A stretch of DNA of 64,000 nucleotides from Actinobacteria bacterium HGW-Actinobacteria-6 (GTDB taxonomy: Bacteria > Actinomycetota > Coriobacteriia > Anaerosomatales > Anaerosomataceae), in NCBI GenBank assembly GCA_002841295.1, contig PHEU01000008.1, positions 1 to 64,000 of the forward strand, in the 5' to 3' direction. This document shows positions 29,114 through 38,075 of this stretch, piece by piece. The notes under the pieces were generated by a model. It worked only from the letters and a program-made list of their open reading frames with translations, did no database searches and had not been told where the DNA came from. How positions within the stretch are numbered: position 1 is the first letter of the stretch; the number at the start of each line of letters is the position of its first letter. The translations under genes were made by a program, and so were the position numbers.

Positions 29114-30154
29114 GTGAGCGATGTCATTCTTACACGTGAGGCGGCAGAGGCTGAGGAGCGCTTGCGCCTTTCGCCGAGAGCCGCGTTCTCTGACGCCACT
29201 GTCGGCCGGGAGATTCCGCTGGAGCCGGATCCGCTGCGTACCGAGTTCCAGCGCGATCGCGACCGGATCATCCACTGCAAAGCGTTCCGGCGACTGTCAC
29301 ACAAGACGCAGGTCTTCCTGGCGCCCGAGGGTGATCACTACCGGACCCGACTCACTCATACCCTTGAGGTCGCACAGATTGCCCGCTCCATCGCGCGGGC
29401 GCTTCGACTGAACGAGGACCTCACCGAGGCCATCGCGCTTGGACACGACCTTGGCCACACGCCATTTGGTCACACCGGCGAGAGTGCGCTCTCACAATGC
29501 CTTGCCGAGGTGGCGGCCGAGTACCCCGGAATGCCGCATGCGTACGAGCATAACCTGCAGTCACTACGCGTGGTCGAGGTGCTCGAGTATGACGGTCGCG
29601 GACTGAACCTCACCTGGGAGGTGCGTGACGGCATCCGGAATCACACCGGAGAAGATGTGCCCGCCACGCTTGAAGGCCAGATCGTGAAGACCGCCGACCG
29701 TATCGCCTATATCAACCACGATATCGACGACGCGGTTCGGGCCGGTGTGATGTCGGATTCCGAGATTCCCGAGGCCATCACGGCTGTCCTGGGCAAGCAT
29801 CATGGCGAGCGGATCACGGCACTCGTGCAGTCGATGGTCATGGCGAGCGCCGACCAGGATCGCATCATGATGACGCCGGAGGTTGAGGCCGCGATGCTCA
29901 CGCTCCGGGCGTTCCTTTTCGACCGCGTTTACCTCTCGATGGACGCGAAGGGGGAGGACCCGAAAGCGCTCGAACTTGTGAAGCGCCTCTTCGGCTACTA
30001 CCTGACACATCCGTCAGAGCTGCCCGAGGAGTTCGCGCTCGAGTCGCTCGGCCCGCTGCCGCAGCGCGTCGTCGATTACGTTGCCGGGATGACCGACCGG
30101 TACGCGATCCGCACGTACGAACACCTCTTCATGCCGTCCAGATGGAAGATGTAG
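29114..30154 (+). CDS. dgt: dGTP triphosphohydrolase-like HD protein
   Basis: 346 aa from GTG 29114 with GGGGAG upstream; the longer frame from 29060 overlaps the membrane-protein gene. HD-superfamily metal ligands are visible in YRTRLTHTLEVAQIAR, ALGHDLGHTPFGHTGE and TADRIAYINHDIDD. The N-terminal RTEFQRDRDRIIHCKAFRRLSHKTQVF is typical of Dgt. It hydrolyses dGTP (or dNTPs) to deoxynucleoside and tripolyphosphate. Dgt upstream of dnaG is a recurrent arrangement, here interrupted by 6 kb. Confidence 0.92.
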   Translation: MSDVILTREAAEAEERLRLSPRAAFSDATVGREIPLEPDPLRTEFQRDRDRIIHCKAFRRLSHKTQVFLAPEGDHYRTRLTHTLEVAQIARSIARALRLNEDLTEAIALGHDLGHTPFGHTGESALSQCLAEVAAEYPGMPHAYEHNLQSLRVVEVLEYDGRGLNLTWEVRDGIRNHTGEDVPATLEGQIVKTADRIAYINHDIDDAVRAGVMSDSEIPEAITAVLGKHHGERITALVQSMVMASADQDRIMMTPEVEAAMLTLRAFLFDRVYLSMDAKGEDPKALELVKRLFGYYLTHPSELPEEFALESLGPLPQRVVDYVAGMTDRYAIRTYEHLFMPSRWKM

Positions 30155-30330
30155 AGCGTCATCTACCGCTGTCGGCGTGCGAATTCAGTGAAGTCGCCTG
30201 TATATTTCAGTCAGGGACTGTGACTTAAGCTTGACTACGGGTAACTTAATTAGTTGAGGGGGTCGCTGCGTCTCGGCCTCCAAAACGTGATGCGGCTGAT
30301 TTTGTGCCGCCTGACTGCAAGGGGGTACAT
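30155..30330 (+). promoter_or_regulatory. AT-richer leader of the AOR gene
   Basis: 176-bp intergenic region, clearly more AT-rich around 30195-30260 than its surroundings. It contains TATATT at about 30202, two ACTTAA copies about 22 bp apart (near 30222 and 30245), and a small GCGGC/GCCGC stem around 30292-30310. Transcription of AOR most likely starts here, but I cannot assign -35/-10 boxes with confidence. Confidence 0.35.
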
Positions 30331-32106
30331 ATGCGTGAAATCATGCGTGTGAACATGTCGGATCTGTCGATCAAGATGGAAGCGGTTCCGGACAAGTGGG
30401 CCCGGTACGGAGGACGTGCACTTACCTCGGCGATCGTCTTCGACGAAGTTCCGGCCACGGCCGACGCCATGGGTCCCGACAACAAGCTCGTGTTCGCACC
30501 GGGGTTCCTCGGCGGAACGAATGCACCAAACGGCGGACGGCTCTCCGTTGGTGCCAAGAGTCCCCTCACAGGCGGCCTCAAGGAATCCAACTCCGGCGGC
30601 CAGGCTGCCAATGCTTTCGGCAAGATGGGTCTTGCAGCTGTGATCGTTGAGGGTGTTCCGGCTGATGCTTCGGCTGCGTACATGCTGGTCATCGATCCTG
30701 ACAAGTCCGCGAAGCTTGAGCGTGTCGACGCCTGGAAGGGCATGGGCAACTACGCCGTCGCCGATGCCATCAAGGCAATGCGTCCTGAGGGCGATCGCTA
30801 TGCCACCATCACGAACGGGCCTGCCGGTGAAATGGGTCTCAAGGCCTCCGGTATCGCCATGTCCGACATGAAGGGTTACCCGAACCGCTTTGCTGGCCGT
30901 GGTGGCCTCGGTGCGGTCATGGGAACCAAGGGCCTGAAGGCGATCGTTGTCAGCGATAAGGGTCTCCCCATGCGCGAGCATGCTGACAAGGAAGCATTCC
31001 AGGCTGCGATGAAGGTCTTCGCGAACGCGCTGACCACGCACCCGGTCTCCGGACAGGGTCTGCCCACGTACGGCACGAACGTTCTTGCCAACATCATCAA
31101 TGAGGCCGGCGGGTATCCGACGCGCAACTTCTCGGATGGTCGTTTCGAAGGCGTCGAGGGCATCTCCGGTGAGAAGCAGCGCGAGATGACACTCGAGCGT
31201 GGCGGCAACGTGAAGCACGGCTGCCACACGGGCTGCGTCATCCAGTGCTCGCGGTACTGGAATGACAAGGACGGCAACTATGTGACCAAGGGCCCCGAGT
31301 ATGAATCCGCATGGGCGCTTGGCGCTGACTGTGGCATCTCAGACCTGGATGTCGTCGGCGTGCTTGACCGCATGTGCGGCGATTACGGCCTGGATACGAT
31401 CGAGATGGGCGCAACGCTCGGCGTGTATATGGACTCCGGCGCAATCGCCTTTGGCGACGGCGATGCGGCCATCGCAACGCTCAAGGAGACCGTGACGGGT
31501 AGCGAGCTTGGCCGTGCGATCGGCGACGGAGCCGAGGCGACCGGTATCAAGTACGGCGTCGCACATATCCCGGTCGTGAAGCACCAGGCGCTGCCGGCGT
31601 ACGACCCGCGTCCGATCCAGGGCATCGGCGTCACGTACGCGACGTCCACGCAGGGTGCGGACCACACCGCAGGGTACGCCATCACGGCCAACGTGCTTGC
31701 GGTCGGTGGCTCGGTCGACCCGCTGAAGCCGGAGGGTCAGGCTGCACTGTCGCAGGGTCTGCAGATCGCGACAGGCATGCTCGACTCGATGGGCTTCTGC
31801 ATCTTCGTCGCGTTCCCGGTGCTCGACATGCCCGAGGCGTTCGGCGCGATCGTGGACATGATGTCCGCCCACACCGGCGACACGTGGGATGCCGACGCGC
31901 TCATGGCTGTCGGTAAGGAAGCGCTGACGTATGAGCGGCTGTTCAACCAGCACGCCGGGTTCACTGCGGCCGACGATCGTCTGCCTGCGTTCTTCACCGA
32001 GGTGCCGCTGCCGCCGCACAATGTGGTGTTCACGGTTACCGACGCGGAGCTCGATTCGGTGTTCGACTTCGTTGACGAGACCGCCAAGGGGCTTGGAATC
32101 TCGTAG
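30331..32106 (+). CDS. aor: aldehyde:ferredoxin oxidoreductase (tungsten-pterin enzyme)
   Basis: 591 aa from ATG 30331, which follows AAGGGGGT; GTG 30304 is a less likely start. The enzyme oxidises aldehydes to acids and reduces ferredoxin, using a tungstopterin and one [4Fe-4S] cluster. Cluster ligands appear as C298-x3-C302-x3-C306 (CHTGCVIQC) and distal C490 (SMGFC); the classic spacing is CXXCXXXC, so this is a variant subgroup. The N-terminal pterin-binding domain contains GRALTSAI, NAFGKMGLAA and RFAGRGGLGAVMGTKGLKAI. The MoaD-like and ThiF-like genes downstream support a pterin cofactor. Substrate not inferable. Confidence 0.93.
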   Translation: MREIMRVNMSDLSIKMEAVPDKWARYGGRALTSAIVFDEVPATADAMGPDNKLVFAPGFLGGTNAPNGGRLSVGAKSPLTGGLKESNSGGQAANAFGKMGLAAVIVEGVPADASAAYMLVIDPDKSAKLERVDAWKGMGNYAVADAIKAMRPEGDRYATITNGPAGEMGLKASGIAMSDMKGYPNRFAGRGGLGAVMGTKGLKAIVVSDKGLPMREHADKEAFQAAMKVFANALTTHPVSGQGLPTYGTNVLANIINEAGGYPTRNFSDGRFEGVEGISGEKQREMTLERGGNVKHGCHTGCVIQCSRYWNDKDGNYVTKGPEYESAWALGADCGISDLDVVGVLDRMCGDYGLDTIEMGATLGVYMDSGAIAFGDGDAAIATLKETVTGSELGRAIGDGAEATGIKYGVAHIPVVKHQALPAYDPRPIQGIGVTYATSTQGADHTAGYAITANVLAVGGSVDPLKPEGQAALSQGLQIATGMLDSMGFCIFVAFPVLDMPEAFGAIVDMMSAHTGDTWDADALMAVGKEALTYERLFNQHAGFTAADDRLPAFFTEVPLPPHNVVFTVTDAELDSVFDFVDETAKGLGIS

Positions 32107-32199
32107 GTAGGCTCAGGGGTTTGGATACAGCTCGCGCCGGGCGGTTGGTTGCGTCCGGCGCGAGCGTTTTGCCCGGTCGGAAGCGGAGGGTGGTGGGTC

Positions 32200-32442
32200 A
32201 TGATGGTCGTTGATGTCGCGCTGTTCGCAAGTCTGGCGTCGTTTCAACCCGACGGGCTGCCCGGCCGTCACTCCCGGCCGATCGAGTTCCCGGACGGGTT
32301 CTTGATCTCGCAGGTGATCGAGATGCTGGCCTTGCCTGACGAGCCGCGCGTGATCTTCGTGAACGGCCGCCATGCCGAGGAGCGCTCGGCGCTGCGCGAT
32401 GGTGACCGGCTCGCGATCTTCCCGCCGGTTGGCGGAGGGTAG
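32200..32442 (+). CDS. MoaD/ThiS-like sulfur carrier protein
   Basis: 80 aa ubiquitin-like protein from ATG 32200 with GGAGG at 32185-32189. It ends in PPVGGG; the terminal Gly-Gly is the adenylation and thiocarboxylation site. The pattern FVNGRH...LRDGDRLAIFPPVGGG is typical of MoaD. It lies between AOR and a ThiF-like activating enzyme, so a role in the dithiolene sulfur transfer for the tungsten pterin of AOR is likely. Confidence 0.85.
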   Translation: MMVVDVALFASLASFQPDGLPGRHSRPIEFPDGFLISQVIEMLALPDEPRVIFVNGRHAEERSALRDGDRLAIFPPVGGG

Positions 32443-32446
32443 CGCG

Positions 32447-33043
32447 ATGGATGCGAATACTGATTCCCGCTTGGCGTTGCGAGGTGCGACGGTCGCGATC
32501 ATCGGGTGCGGCGGGCTTGGGAGCAACGTGGCCGCCATGCTCGTGCGTTCGGGCGTGGGGACGCTGCACCTCATCGACTTCGATCGGGTGGAGGAAGACA
32601 ACCTCAACCGGCAGCTGTTCTTCCAAGATGACATCGGTCGCCTGAAGACCGGGGCGCTCGCGGACACGCTGCGCCGGATCTCGCCCGAGGTGAGGCTGCT
32701 GGAGACCGTCGCGCGTGTCACGGCCGAGAACCTCGCGGGGCTTGTCGGCAGCGCCGACGTGATCGTCGAAGCTGTGGACGGCGCGGCCGACAAGGCGATG
32801 ATCGGCAACGTCTGCACGACCGAGCTGCCTGAGGTGCCGCTCGTGACAGCGTCGGGCCTTGCGGGGAGTGGCTCGGCGAACGAGATCGTGAGCGAGCGGA
32901 TTGCGGACAACGTGTACCTGGTGGGGGATCTGTCGAGCGATGTCCGAGACGGTCTGCCGCTGTACGCATCGCGTGTGATGGTGGCCGCCGCTCACGAGGC
33001 GCACGTGGTGATCCGCGTGCTGCTCGGATACCGTGAGCCTTAG
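32447..33043 (+). CDS. ThiF/MoeB-family sulfur-carrier adenylyltransferase
   Basis: 198 aa from ATG 32447, four bases after the MoaD-like stop. The nucleotide-binding motif IIGCGGLGSNVAAMLVRSGVG, acidic LIDFDRVEEDNLNRQLFF and DVIVEAVDGAADKAM define the E1-like fold. It is shorter than MoeB (about 250 aa), with no paired CXXC zinc motifs and no rhodanese domain. It probably activates the neighbouring GG-terminal carrier. Confidence 0.87.
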   Translation: MDANTDSRLALRGATVAIIGCGGLGSNVAAMLVRSGVGTLHLIDFDRVEEDNLNRQLFFQDDIGRLKTGALADTLRRISPEVRLLETVARVTAENLAGLVGSADVIVEAVDGAADKAMIGNVCTTELPEVPLVTASGLAGSGSANEIVSERIADNVYLVGDLSSDVRDGLPLYASRVMVAAAHEAHVVIRVLLGYREP

Positions 33044-33185
33044 ATCGGGGTCGCGCACGCTGTCTTGAGTAAGTATCTGTTCAGGTTCTGATCGGCGTTC
33101 GTTTGGTGCGACGCTGTAGTGTGCTGCTCGTGATCGCGGCGTTTGATTCGCGGACGATGCAGAAGTCCGGGTCCCTTTCGGAGTT

Positions 33186-33203
33186 CATCGAAGTGTTTCG
33201 ATG
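33186..33203. repeat. short hairpin
   Basis: CATCGAA (33186-33192), four bases, TTCGATG (33197-33203): a perfect 7-bp stem with a 4-nt loop. It may end the AOR-moaD-thiF transcript, although no T-run follows. Confidence 0.5.
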
Positions 33204-33224
33204 TCACGCGCACCCCATATTGAC

Positions 33225-33355
33225 ACCGCCCGTGTCGATATCGATGTCGGCAATGTAAGGAATATCAGGGCTTGCCGCCGTCGGCCATTGAGTGATTACG
33301 GGTCCGCTGCGACGCCACAATCACCCGTATGTGATTCGATATCGACACGGGCGGT
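33225..33355. repeat. 131-bp element with perfect 20-bp inverted arms and internal stems
   Basis: The arm at 33225-33244 (accgcccgtgtcgatatcga) is exactly the reverse complement of 33336-33355. Each arm contains the palindrome TCGATATCGA. Inside are CGGCAA/TTGCCG (33248-33253 with 33272-33277) and TACGGGT/ACCCGTA (33297-33303 with 33323-33329). GTGATT/AATCAC (33292-33297 with 33319-33324) competes with the last stem. It could be a structured RNA, a paired operator or a miniature inverted-repeat element. No target duplication was seen. Confidence 0.7.
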
Positions 33356-33551
33356 CTCGATGGGCGCGAGGGCGGTATCGACGCGCATCGATGAGCGTGA
33401 AAAGAGGGAGGGGAGCGCGAGCATGACGATTCCGAGGCGCGCTCGCGTTCACGGCAGCGTTGAGACTGAGTACATCAACTTCGGACGGGGGCCGGTGTCG
33501 CATGCGCACCATCTATCAGTCCAACAACCACCCAAAGGGGGCGCAACACCT

Positions 33552-33884
33552 ATGGCCGGACCGGATTTCGCGCGGATACCCGACATCATTGCGATGCTTA
33601 ACAATGGCACACGCCGTCATGTGTGCGAGTACCTCGCCATGCAGCCCCTCACCATGCAGCAACTCTCGCAGTACGTCTCGGTCAAACAGCCGACATTCTC
33701 GTACCACATGGGCGCTCTGTTCGACTCTGAACTCGTTACCTGGCGATTCGGCGATGACCTGCTGTACCTGAATCCCACTCACGTCGCGCTCCTGCAGCGC
33801 TACGCGTGCGAGGTGCTTGCAGATCACAACCGCGCCACCAAGAGCCTTCTCGAGACACCTCCACTAGGGCCGCTTGGTCTCTGA
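33552..33884 (+). CDS. ArsR-like winged-helix regulator
   Basis: 110 aa from ATG 33552, preceded by AAAGGGGGC. An alternative ATG at 33423 with an equally strong site would give 153 aa with a low-complexity N-terminal extension. The HTH region is DIIAMLNNGTRRHVCEYLAMQPLTMQQLSQYVSVKQPTFSYHMGAL, followed by a wing (VTWRFGDDLLYLN). No metal-binding CXC box was seen, so the signal is unknown. It may bind the paired palindromes upstream and control itself, the AOR set or hppA. Confidence 0.72.
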   Translation: MAGPDFARIPDIIAMLNNGTRRHVCEYLAMQPLTMQQLSQYVSVKQPTFSYHMGALFDSELVTWRFGDDLLYLNPTHVALLQRYACEVLADHNRATKSLLETPPLGPLGL

Positions 33885-33922
33885 GCTCCTCACACGGTAT
33901 CTATCCTTCCGTTTCCAACTTG

Positions 33923-33951
33923 TTGCCGCACGCCGACTCTTCGAATAGAAT
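33923..33951 (+). promoter_or_regulatory. candidate sigma-A promoter for hppA
   Basis: TTGCCG (33923-33928) and TAGAAT (33946-33951) with exactly 17 nt between them, 80 bp before the hppA start. This is the best promoter match in the window. Confidence 0.55.
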
Positions 33952-33964
33952 CACCGGAGCATCA

Positions 33965-33986
33965 CAGGGGGCAAGGGAACCCCCTG
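33965..33986 (+). promoter_or_regulatory. GC-rich hairpin in the hppA 5' leader
   Basis: CAGGGGG (33965-33971) and CCCCCTG (33980-33986) form a 7-bp stem with an 8-nt loop between the promoter and the hppA ribosome-binding site. It could stabilise the mRNA or modulate translation. Confidence 0.45.
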
Positions 33987-34030
33987 CGTAAATGCACCCG
34001 GTGTGGTATTCGAAGGGAGAGTTGCGACTT

Positions 34031-36139
34031 ATGGCTGACTGGATTGCCTGGTTTGCCCCGATCGCTGCTGTGATCGGTGTAGCCGTGGCAGCGTACCTCG
34101 GCGCATGGGTCCTCAAGCAGGATTCAGGCACTGAGAAGATGCAGGAGATTTCCAAGGCGATCCAAGAGGGCGCCATGGCATTCCTTCTGCGCGAGTACCG
34201 CGTGCTCATCATATTTGCCGCGGTCGTGTTCCTGGTTCTTGGCTTTGCCATTAACTGGCTAACTGGTGTGGCGTTCCTCACAGGTGGAATCCTTTCCGCC
34301 TCCGCCGGCTTCTTCGGCATGTACATCGCCACCCGCGCAAATGCACGTACCGCTCAGGCAGCCACGTCTGGCATCGCCAAGGCACTCAACGTAGCGTTCC
34401 GTTCCGGTCTCATGATGGGCTTGACCGTCGCCAGCTTCGGCCTCGGTGGACTCAGCCTCTGGGCCATCTTCATGCTCGTGACCGGCACCAACCCCGCTGC
34501 GAACGCTGAGATCGTCAACGGCTTTGCAATGGGCGCCAGCTCAATCGCACTCTTCGCTCGTGTTGGTGGCGGCATCTACACCAAGGCTGCTGACGTAGGC
34601 GCCGACCTCGTCGGTAAGGTCGAGGCCGGTATTCCCGAGGACGATCCGCGCAACCCCGCCGTTATCGCCGACAACGTTGGCGACAACGTTGGCGACGTCG
34701 CCGGCATGGGTGCCGACCTCTTCGAGAGCTACGTTGGCTCGATCCTCGCGCCGATGGTTCTCGCAATCTCGCTGTGGTACACCGCAGGCGGCGCTCGCAG
34801 CCTCGATCTGCAGTACGGCATCATCACACCGCTTCTGATCGCCGCCTTCGGCATCATCATGTCGATCGTCGGTCTGTTCGCGGTTCGCGCCAAAGAGGGC
34901 GACAATCTTCACAACGCGCTCAACCGCGGCACCTACGTGGCCGCTGGCCTTGAGATCGTCGCGATGTTCTTCCTGTTCTATCACTGGAGCAGCCGCACCC
35001 TCGAGCAGACCGCCGGCGTCGACACCAGTGCTCGTATCTGGTTCTTCGGCTCCGTTGTAGTCGGTCTCGCCGCCGGTATCGCAATCGGCAAGATCACCGA
35101 GTACTACTGCTCGGATCATTACAGCCCGGTCAAGAAGATCGCCGAGGCGTCCGAGACGGGTGCCGCCACCAACATCATCCAGGGACTTGGAACCGGTATG
35201 ATCTCCACCGTCTTCCCGATCCTCGTTGTTGGTGCTGCGATCCTCGCGGCCTACGCCATGGGTAACATGGCCGTGCCGGACAACAACCTTTCCGGTATCT
35301 ACGGTATCGCTCTTGCCGCGCTCGGCATGCTCTCCATCACCGCCATCACCGTTGGTGTTGACGCGTATGGTCCTGTGGCCGACAACGCCGGTGGAATCGC
35401 CGAGATGGCCCACATGGGCAAGGACATCCGCTCCATCACCGATAACCTCGACTCGGTGGGCAACACCACCGCAGCCATCGCTAAGGGCTTCGCGATCGGC
35501 TCTGCCGGTCTTACCGCCCTCGCGCTGTTCGTTGCGTTCCGCCAGTCGCTCTCCCTCGGCGGGCTCACCGTCGACATGTCGCTGGAGAACCCGAAGGTCA
35601 TCGTCGGCCTCTTCGTCGGCGGTATGCTGCCGTTCCTGTTCGGCGCGCTCACCATGGGTGCCGTCGGCCGCGCAGCCTTCGCGATGATCGGTGAGGTTCG
35701 CCGTCAGTTCCGCGAGATCCCGGGCATCATGGAGGGCACTGGCCGTCCTGACTACGCAGCGTGCGTGGACATCTCCACCAAGGGCGCGCTCAAGGAGATG
35801 GTCGTTCCCGGCGCGATCGCCGTTGCCGTGCCGATCCTGGTCGGTATCGTCGACCTCTCCATGCTTGCGGGTCTGCTCGCCGGCGCTCTCGTCACCGGCT
35901 TCCTGCTGGCCATCTTCATGGCCAATGCGGGTGGCGCGTGGGACAACGCCAAGAAGTACATCGAGAGTGGCGAGCACGGTGGCAAGGGCTCAGATGCTCA
36001 CAAGGCCGCTGTTGTTGGCGACACCGTTGGCGATCCGTTCAAGGACACCTCCGGTCCCTCGATGAACATTCTCATCAAGCTCATGACGGTTGTGTCACTC
36101 GTCTTCGTGCCGCTGTTCCTCAAGGTTCACGGCGGCTAA
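34031..36139 (+). CDS. hppA: membrane-bound ion-pumping pyrophosphatase, K+-dependent type
   Basis: 702 aa with about 16 membrane helices. It couples PPi hydrolysis to H+ and/or Na+ export. ATG 34031 follows GGGAGA; the frame from 33992 is a longer but unlikely start. The catalytic region [20 protein letters not shown] and [27 protein letters not shown] is intact, as is the C-terminal [17 protein letters not shown]. The motif [10 protein letters not shown] has Ala where K+-independent enzymes have Lys, so potassium dependence is predicted. H+ versus Na+ cannot be settled by eye. Neighbouring PPDK is a possible PPi source. Confidence 0.97.
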   Translation: MADWIAWFAPIAAVIGVAVAAYLGAWVLKQDSGTEKMQEISKAIQEGAMAFLLREYRVLIIFAAVVFLVLGFAINWLTGVAFLTGGILSASAGFFGMYIATRANARTAQAATSGIAKALNVAFRSGLMMGLTVASFGLGGLSLWAIFMLVTGTNPAANAEIVNGFAMGASSIALFARVGGGIYTKAADVGADLVGKVEAGIPEDDPRNPAVIADNVGDNVGDVAGMGADLFESYVGSILAPMVLAISLWYTAGGARSLDLQYGIITPLLIAAFGIIMSIVGLFAVRAKEGDNLHNALNRGTYVAAGLEIVAMFFLFYHWSSRTLEQTAGVDTSARIWFFGSVVVGLAAGIAIGKITEYYCSDHYSPVKKIAEASETGAATNIIQGLGTGMISTVFPILVVGAAILAAYAMGNMAVPDNNLSGIYGIALAALGMLSITAITVGVDAYGPVADNAGGIAEMAHMGKDIRSITDNLDSVGNTTAAIAKGFAIGSAGLTALALFVAFRQSLSLGGLTVDMSLENPKVIVGLFVGGMLPFLFGALTMGAVGRAAFAMIGEVRRQFREIPGIMEGTGRPDYAACVDISTKGALKEMVVPGAIAVAVPILVGIVDLSMLAGLLAGALVTGFLLAIFMANAGGAWDNAKKYIESGEHGGKGSDAHKAAVVGDTVGDPFKDTSGPSMNILIKLMTVVSLVFVPLFLKVHGG

Positions 36140-36166
36140 GACCGCGTCACTGCTGTAGGGTAGAAT

Positions 36167-36206
36167 GCTCCCGGGTGCCATAATCGGCGCCCGGGAGCGT
36201 TGTCTT
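36167..36206 (+). terminator. intrinsic terminator after hppA
   Basis: A 13-bp GC-rich stem (36167-36179 with 36186-36198, one G-T pair) with a 6-nt loop ATAATC is followed by GTTGTCTTT. It is 27 bp past the hppA stop and before dnaG. TAGAAT directly before the stem resembles a -10 box but lacks a -35. Confidence 0.75.
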
Positions 36207-36223
36207 TGCCGAGAGGGGGTTAC

Positions 36224-38071
36224 GTGGGTCGCATCTCTGACGTAGACGTTGAGCGCGTTCGCGACGCCACAGACCTCGTCGCACTCGTTTCTGAGACCGT
36301 TGTCCTCAAGAAGAAGGGTCGTCTCTTCTGGGGTAACTGTCCGTTCCATGGCGAGAAGACGCCCAGTTTCAAGATCGATCCGGGCACGGATCTGTGGCAC
36401 TGCTTTGGCTGCGGGCTCGGCGGCGACGTCTTCGGCTACGTGATGCGTGCCGAGAACCTCGAGTTCCCCGACGCCATCAGGCGCCTTGCAGACCGCGCTC
36501 ACATCGAGATCGTCGAAGAGGGCGGCGCGGGCATGCCCACGGGCCGCAAAGAGCGTCTCATCGCCGCGTGCGAGGCCGCCGCCGACTTCTTCCACAAGAA
36601 TCTCATTGCCGGGCGCAGCCCCGGTGCCGAGGAGGCCCGCGAGTACCTCAAGCGCCGGGACTTCGGCATCGACGTCGCCAAGCGCTGGCGTCTGGGGTAT
36701 GCGCCGAGTGGCAAAGATGAGATGACCAAAGCACTCCTCGCGCAGGGGTTCACGCGTGACGAGCTCGTTGACGCGAACATCACACTCGCCGTTGAGCGCG
36801 GTGCCGTGAAGGACCGCTTCTTCGGGCGCATCATGTTCCCGATCACCGACCTGTCCGGCCGCGTCATCGCTTTTGGTGGGCGCGTGGTCGGCGACGGGCA
36901 TCCCAAGTACCTCAACAGCAACGAGACGCCGATCTTCCACAAGTCGTCGAACATGTACGGCATCGACCGCGCGCGCAATGAGATCGTCGCAAGCGGTACG
37001 GCGGTCGTGGTCGAAGGGTACACCGACGTCATCGCGTTGGCCGAGCAGGGGATCGGCTACGTTGTGGCCACACTCGGCACGGCGCTTACCGAGCGGCACG
37101 TGAAGCTCCTCGGCAGGTTTGCCAAGAAAGTCGTGTACCTCTTTGACGGCGACGAGGCAGGCCAGCGCGCTGCAAGCCGCGCTGCCGAGTTCATCGACGC
37201 AAGTTCGACTCCCGAGGCAGGCAATGCGCGCGTCGACCTTGGCGTGGCCGTCATCCCTGAAGGCATGGACCCGGCGGATTTCGTTGGTGAACGTGGCGCG
37301 GTCGAGATGCGCGCGCTCATCGATGGCGCGCAACCTCTGCTGCGATTCGTGATCGACCAGCGTTTGTCCACGCACGACCTCTCCACGCCGGAGGGAAAGT
37401 CAGCAGCGCTCAACGATGCGGTGCAGCCGCTTGCGGCAGTGAAGGGCTCGATACTCGCGCAGGAATACGTGAGCTACATCGCAAGTCGCCTGCTCACGAC
37501 GCCCGATTACGTGCAGCGCGCGCTATCCGGCGCTCACGTCCACAGGCCCCGGTCTGAGGCCGAAGAAGAGCAGGTCGCACAGCACGGTGTGAAGGCTCCG
37601 ACGATCGACAGCAACCAGGCCCGTGCCGAGAAAGAGCTGCTGCGCACCGTGACGCTTGCGCCCTCCATCCGCGCCGAGGCACGCGATTTGCTATCGGAGG
37701 AGTTCGTACTCGACGAAAGCCGTCGGGTCTTGCTCGGCTGGATTCTTGAGGCCGGGCAGGCGTCGGGACAAGCACTTTTTGACAGTATTTCGAAGCGTGA
37801 TAGAAATAGTGCGGAATCCTTGTCTGAGTGGTTGGTAGACGCTCCTGACGTGGAACAGATAGAATACGCATTTCGGGAAGTTTCGGGCCGTCTCAAGGAA
37901 TTCGCCCTTGAGCGTCTAATACTTACTAAGAAAGCTGGTCTTCGCGCGCTTGACGCTGTGAAGGACGCGACCGCCTACGACGGACTATTCAGGGAAGTCG
38001 TCACACTGGAAAGACAGCGCAACGCGCTGAGAACCCGTATGACACAACCTGCTGATGGAAGAGTGGAGTGA
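36224..38071 (+). CDS. dnaG: DNA primase
   Basis: 615 aa from GTG 36224 after GAGAGGGGG; an in-frame TTG at 36200 lies at the terminator. It synthesises RNA primers at the replication fork. CHC2 zinc ribbon C39-H42-C60-C63, TOPRIM acidic motifs [12 protein letters not shown] and [13 protein letters not shown], and a C-terminal helicase-binding region are visible. dnaG-rpoD adjacency is the classic macromolecular-synthesis operon, lacking rpsU here. Confidence 0.97.
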   Translation: MGRISDVDVERVRDATDLVALVSETVVLKKKGRLFWGNCPFHGEKTPSFKIDPGTDLWHCFGCGLGGDVFGYVMRAENLEFPDAIRRLADRAHIEIVEEGGAGMPTGRKERLIAACEAAADFFHKNLIAGRSPGAEEAREYLKRRDFGIDVAKRWRLGYAPSGKDEMTKALLAQGFTRDELVDANITLAVERGAVKDRFFGRIMFPITDLSGRVIAFGGRVVGDGHPKYLNSNETPIFHKSSNMYGIDRARNEIVASGTAVVVEGYTDVIALAEQGIGYVVATLGTALTERHVKLLGRFAKKVVYLFDGDEAGQRAASRAAEFIDASSTPEAGNARVDLGVAVIPEGMDPADFVGERGAVEMRALIDGAQPLLRFVIDQRLSTHDLSTPEGKSAALNDAVQPLAAVKGSILAQEYVSYIASRLLTTPDYVQRALSGAHVHRPRSEAEEEQVAQHGVKAPTIDSNQARAEKELLRTVTLAPSIRAEARDLLSEEFVLDESRRVLLGWILEAGQASGQALFDSISKRDRNSAESLSEWLVDAPDVEQIEYAFREVSGRLKEFALERLILTKKAGLRALDAVKDATAYDGLFREVVTLERQRNALRTRMTQPADGRVE

Positions 38072-38075
38072 CTGC

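Larger units (their letters stand above)
33044..33551. other. 508-bp region without a confident gene, rich in inverted repeats
   Basis: Between the ThiF-like gene and the HTH regulator. It holds a small hairpin (33186-33203), a 20-bp inverted repeat enclosing 91 bp (33225-33355) with two internal stems, and a strong GGAGGGGAG before an ATG at 33423 that could extend the regulator. One reading frame stays open from 33201 into the regulator, but its sequence before 33423 does not look like protein. Confidence 0.6.

Noticed and set aside
33201-33551. N-terminal extension of the ArsR-like protein
   Set aside because: The frame is open, but it passes through the inverted-repeat element and reads as Arg-rich low-complexity sequence. 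Only the ATG at 33423 has a supporting ribosome-binding site and is kept as an alternative.
36161-36166. TAGAAT as a -10 promoter element for dnaG
   Set aside because: No -35 at suitable distance, and the following stem-loop with T-rich tail is better explained as the hppA terminator.
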